From: Lentisphaeria bacterium
GTDB taxonomy: Bacteria; Verrucomicrobiota; Lentisphaeria; Oligosphaerales; PUNB01
Direction of reading: 5' to 3'
DNA: 6,732 bases
Assembly: GCA_007133055.1 (NCBI GenBank)
Contig: SLNM01000143.1
Location: 1-6,732 of the forward strand
Shown: positions 6,200 through 6,732 of the stretch, piece by piece
How the letters are laid out: every line of letters begins with the position of its first letter
Position numbering within the stretch: position 1 is the stretch's first letter
Notes under the pieces: generated by a model
The model's input: the letters and a program-made list of their open reading frames with translations, nothing else
Told to the model about the DNA's origin: nothing
The model's database searches: none
Translations under genes and position numbers: made by a program

Positions 6200-6510
6200 T
6201 GCTTTTTCTCCTGCATTAAATCTTCTGGGGAATTGCGAAATGTGAATTTTGTAGGTCGACTATCCGAGTCGACCATGGGCGTCGAGGCAGGTCGAGTCAG
6301 ATACTCGACCTACGATCGGCTCGATTCGCCTATTTCGCAATTCCCTGACGATGCAATATAAAACCACATGACAAACGGTATTGATTAAGATAATCACGCA
6401 CTCCCTCATTGCCAGTCTAGCCTGATTAATTCAATGGATAATGCAAAAACGATTAAGCTCTTTTAAAAACAAGTGGTCAGGCGGCAAACTTGGCTCATGA
6501 ATTAAGCAGT
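6200..6510. other. Intergenic region upstream of tolB-like gene
   Basis: This is 311 bp between the partial ABC gene and the tolB-like gene, both on the minus strand. It contains the tolB ribosome-binding site (6208-6212), the nested palindromic element (6228-6345), and then about 165 bp of AT-richer DNA without an ORF. A TATATT-like sequence occurs on the minus strand near 6360, but no matching -35 is correctly spaced. I see no RNA gene. Confidence 0.6.
6228..6345. repeat. Nested palindromic element (REP/MITE-like)
   Basis: The outer arms GGGAATTGCGAAAT (6228-6241) and ATTTCGCAATTCCC (6332-6345) form a perfect 14-bp inverted repeat. Inside, GTAGGTCGA (6251-6259) pairs with TCGACCTAC (6305-6313). 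Two compact hairpins are nested there: GGTCGACT/AGTCGACC with loop ATCCG (6254-6274) and GGTCGAGT/ACTCGACC with loop CAGAT (6290-6310). The two hairpins are inverted copies of each other, differing by a C-G to G-C swap in the stem and one loop base. The element lies 29 bp before the tolB-like start codon. If transcription starts upstream of it, it is in the mRNA leader. Confidence 0.85.
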
Positions 6511-6520
6511 CTAAAGACTG
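6507..6520. other. Dyad overlapping the stop codon of the partial ABC gene
   Basis: CAGTCT (6507-6512) and AGACTG (6515-6520) are perfect inverted repeats around AA and include the TAG stop. A longer GGCTCA/TGAGCC pairing (6492-6497 with 6519-6524) competes with it. No T-tract follows directly on the minus strand; the nearest is near 6464-6472. A terminator role is therefore weakly supported. Confidence 0.35.
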
Positions 6521-6732
6521 AGCCGGCAATCGATGGGCAGCGGATATTCATACCCCAGGGAGGTCAGGATCATCCCCGCTCCGCGAACACGGCAGGCTTC
6601 GTCAATCACTTCGCAGGCGGCTTCGATGTTGGCCGGATCAAGATGGCTGAACGGTTCGTCGAGCAAAACTAATTCAAAAGGCTGGCAAAGTGTACGCACC
6701 AGTGCGACTCGCTGAGATTCACCCCAGGACAA
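6511..6732 (-). CDS. ABC transporter ATP-binding protein (partial, C-terminal 73 residues)
   Basis: This is the 3' end of an ABC ATPase running off the right edge; the reading frame is open to the last base. It begins at the signature motif LSWGESQRVALVR (1-13 of the visible part), followed by Walker B LVLLDEP (21-27) and D-loop SHLD (29-32). The position normally holding the switch histidine reads TSLGYE instead of TSHD, so the H-loop histidine is replaced by leucine. The protein ends only about 14 residues after this, which is short for the family. From memory, some Bacteroidota-like ATPases have a similar TS-hydrophobic-G in this place, so this may be a subfamily trait rather than decay. 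The gene lies upstream of the tolB-like gene on the same strand with a 311-bp gap, so co-transcription is uncertain. Confidence 0.85.
   Translation of the reverse strand: MSWGESQRVALVRTLCQPFELVLLDEPFSHLDPANIEAACEVIDEACRVRGAGMILTSLGYEYPLPIDCRLSL

Noticed and set aside
1..6732. CRISPR array, tRNA or rRNA gene
   Set aside because: No regularly spaced direct repeats and no tRNA- or rRNA-like sequences were seen; the repeats present are palindromic or dispersed.

Overview
The window carries seven protein genes, two of them cut by the window edges. They alternate in strand and are separated by unusually structured intergenic DNA. A vorB-type 2-oxoacid:ferredoxin oxidoreductase alpha subunit with a cognate 2[4Fe-4S] ferredoxin suggests an anaerobe. 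A TolB-like periplasmic beta-propeller with a signal peptide implies a Gram-negative cell envelope. The LacI-family regulator has an effector-domain style (DDVNGA, then HYS..DR..GYL..M..AGL) that I associate with Lentisphaerota/Kiritimatiellota-type (PVC) bacteria. This placement is from memory and is tentative; a deltaproteobacterial-type anaerobe cannot be excluded.

Layout from left to right: (1) 1-812, minus strand: the start of a 2-oxoacid:ferredoxin oxidoreductase operon, ferredoxin first and then the alpha subunit, which runs off the left edge. (2) 813-1403: a 591-bp divergent intergenic region packed with consecutive dyad symmetries (993-1230) and ending in a repeat module that recurs at 3558-3693. 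(3) 1404-2204, plus: a stand-alone FecE/FhuC/BtuD-like ABC ATPase. (4) 2146-3462, minus: a CorC/HlyC-type DUF21-CBS membrane protein whose 3' end overlaps the ABC gene tail-to-tail by 59 bp. (5) 3463-3788: a divergent intergenic region holding the second repeat copy. (6) 3789-4859, plus: a LacI-family regulator. (7) 4967-6199, minus: a TolB-like propeller protein. (8) 6200-6510: intergenic DNA with a 118-bp nested palindromic element close to the tolB ribosome-binding site. (9) 6511-6732, minus: the 3' end of an ABC ATPase whose switch (H-loop) histidine is replaced.

The genes do not form one pathway: only the ferredoxin and vorB are clearly an operon. The regulator has no obvious catabolic target here, and neither ABC ATPase has its permease in the window. 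I found no convincing multi-gene novel system. The most unusual content is non-coding: one repeat family, found twice just upstream of plus-strand genes, with matching stem architecture in both copies, and an unrelated nested palindrome whose two hairpins differ by a paired, compensatory change.
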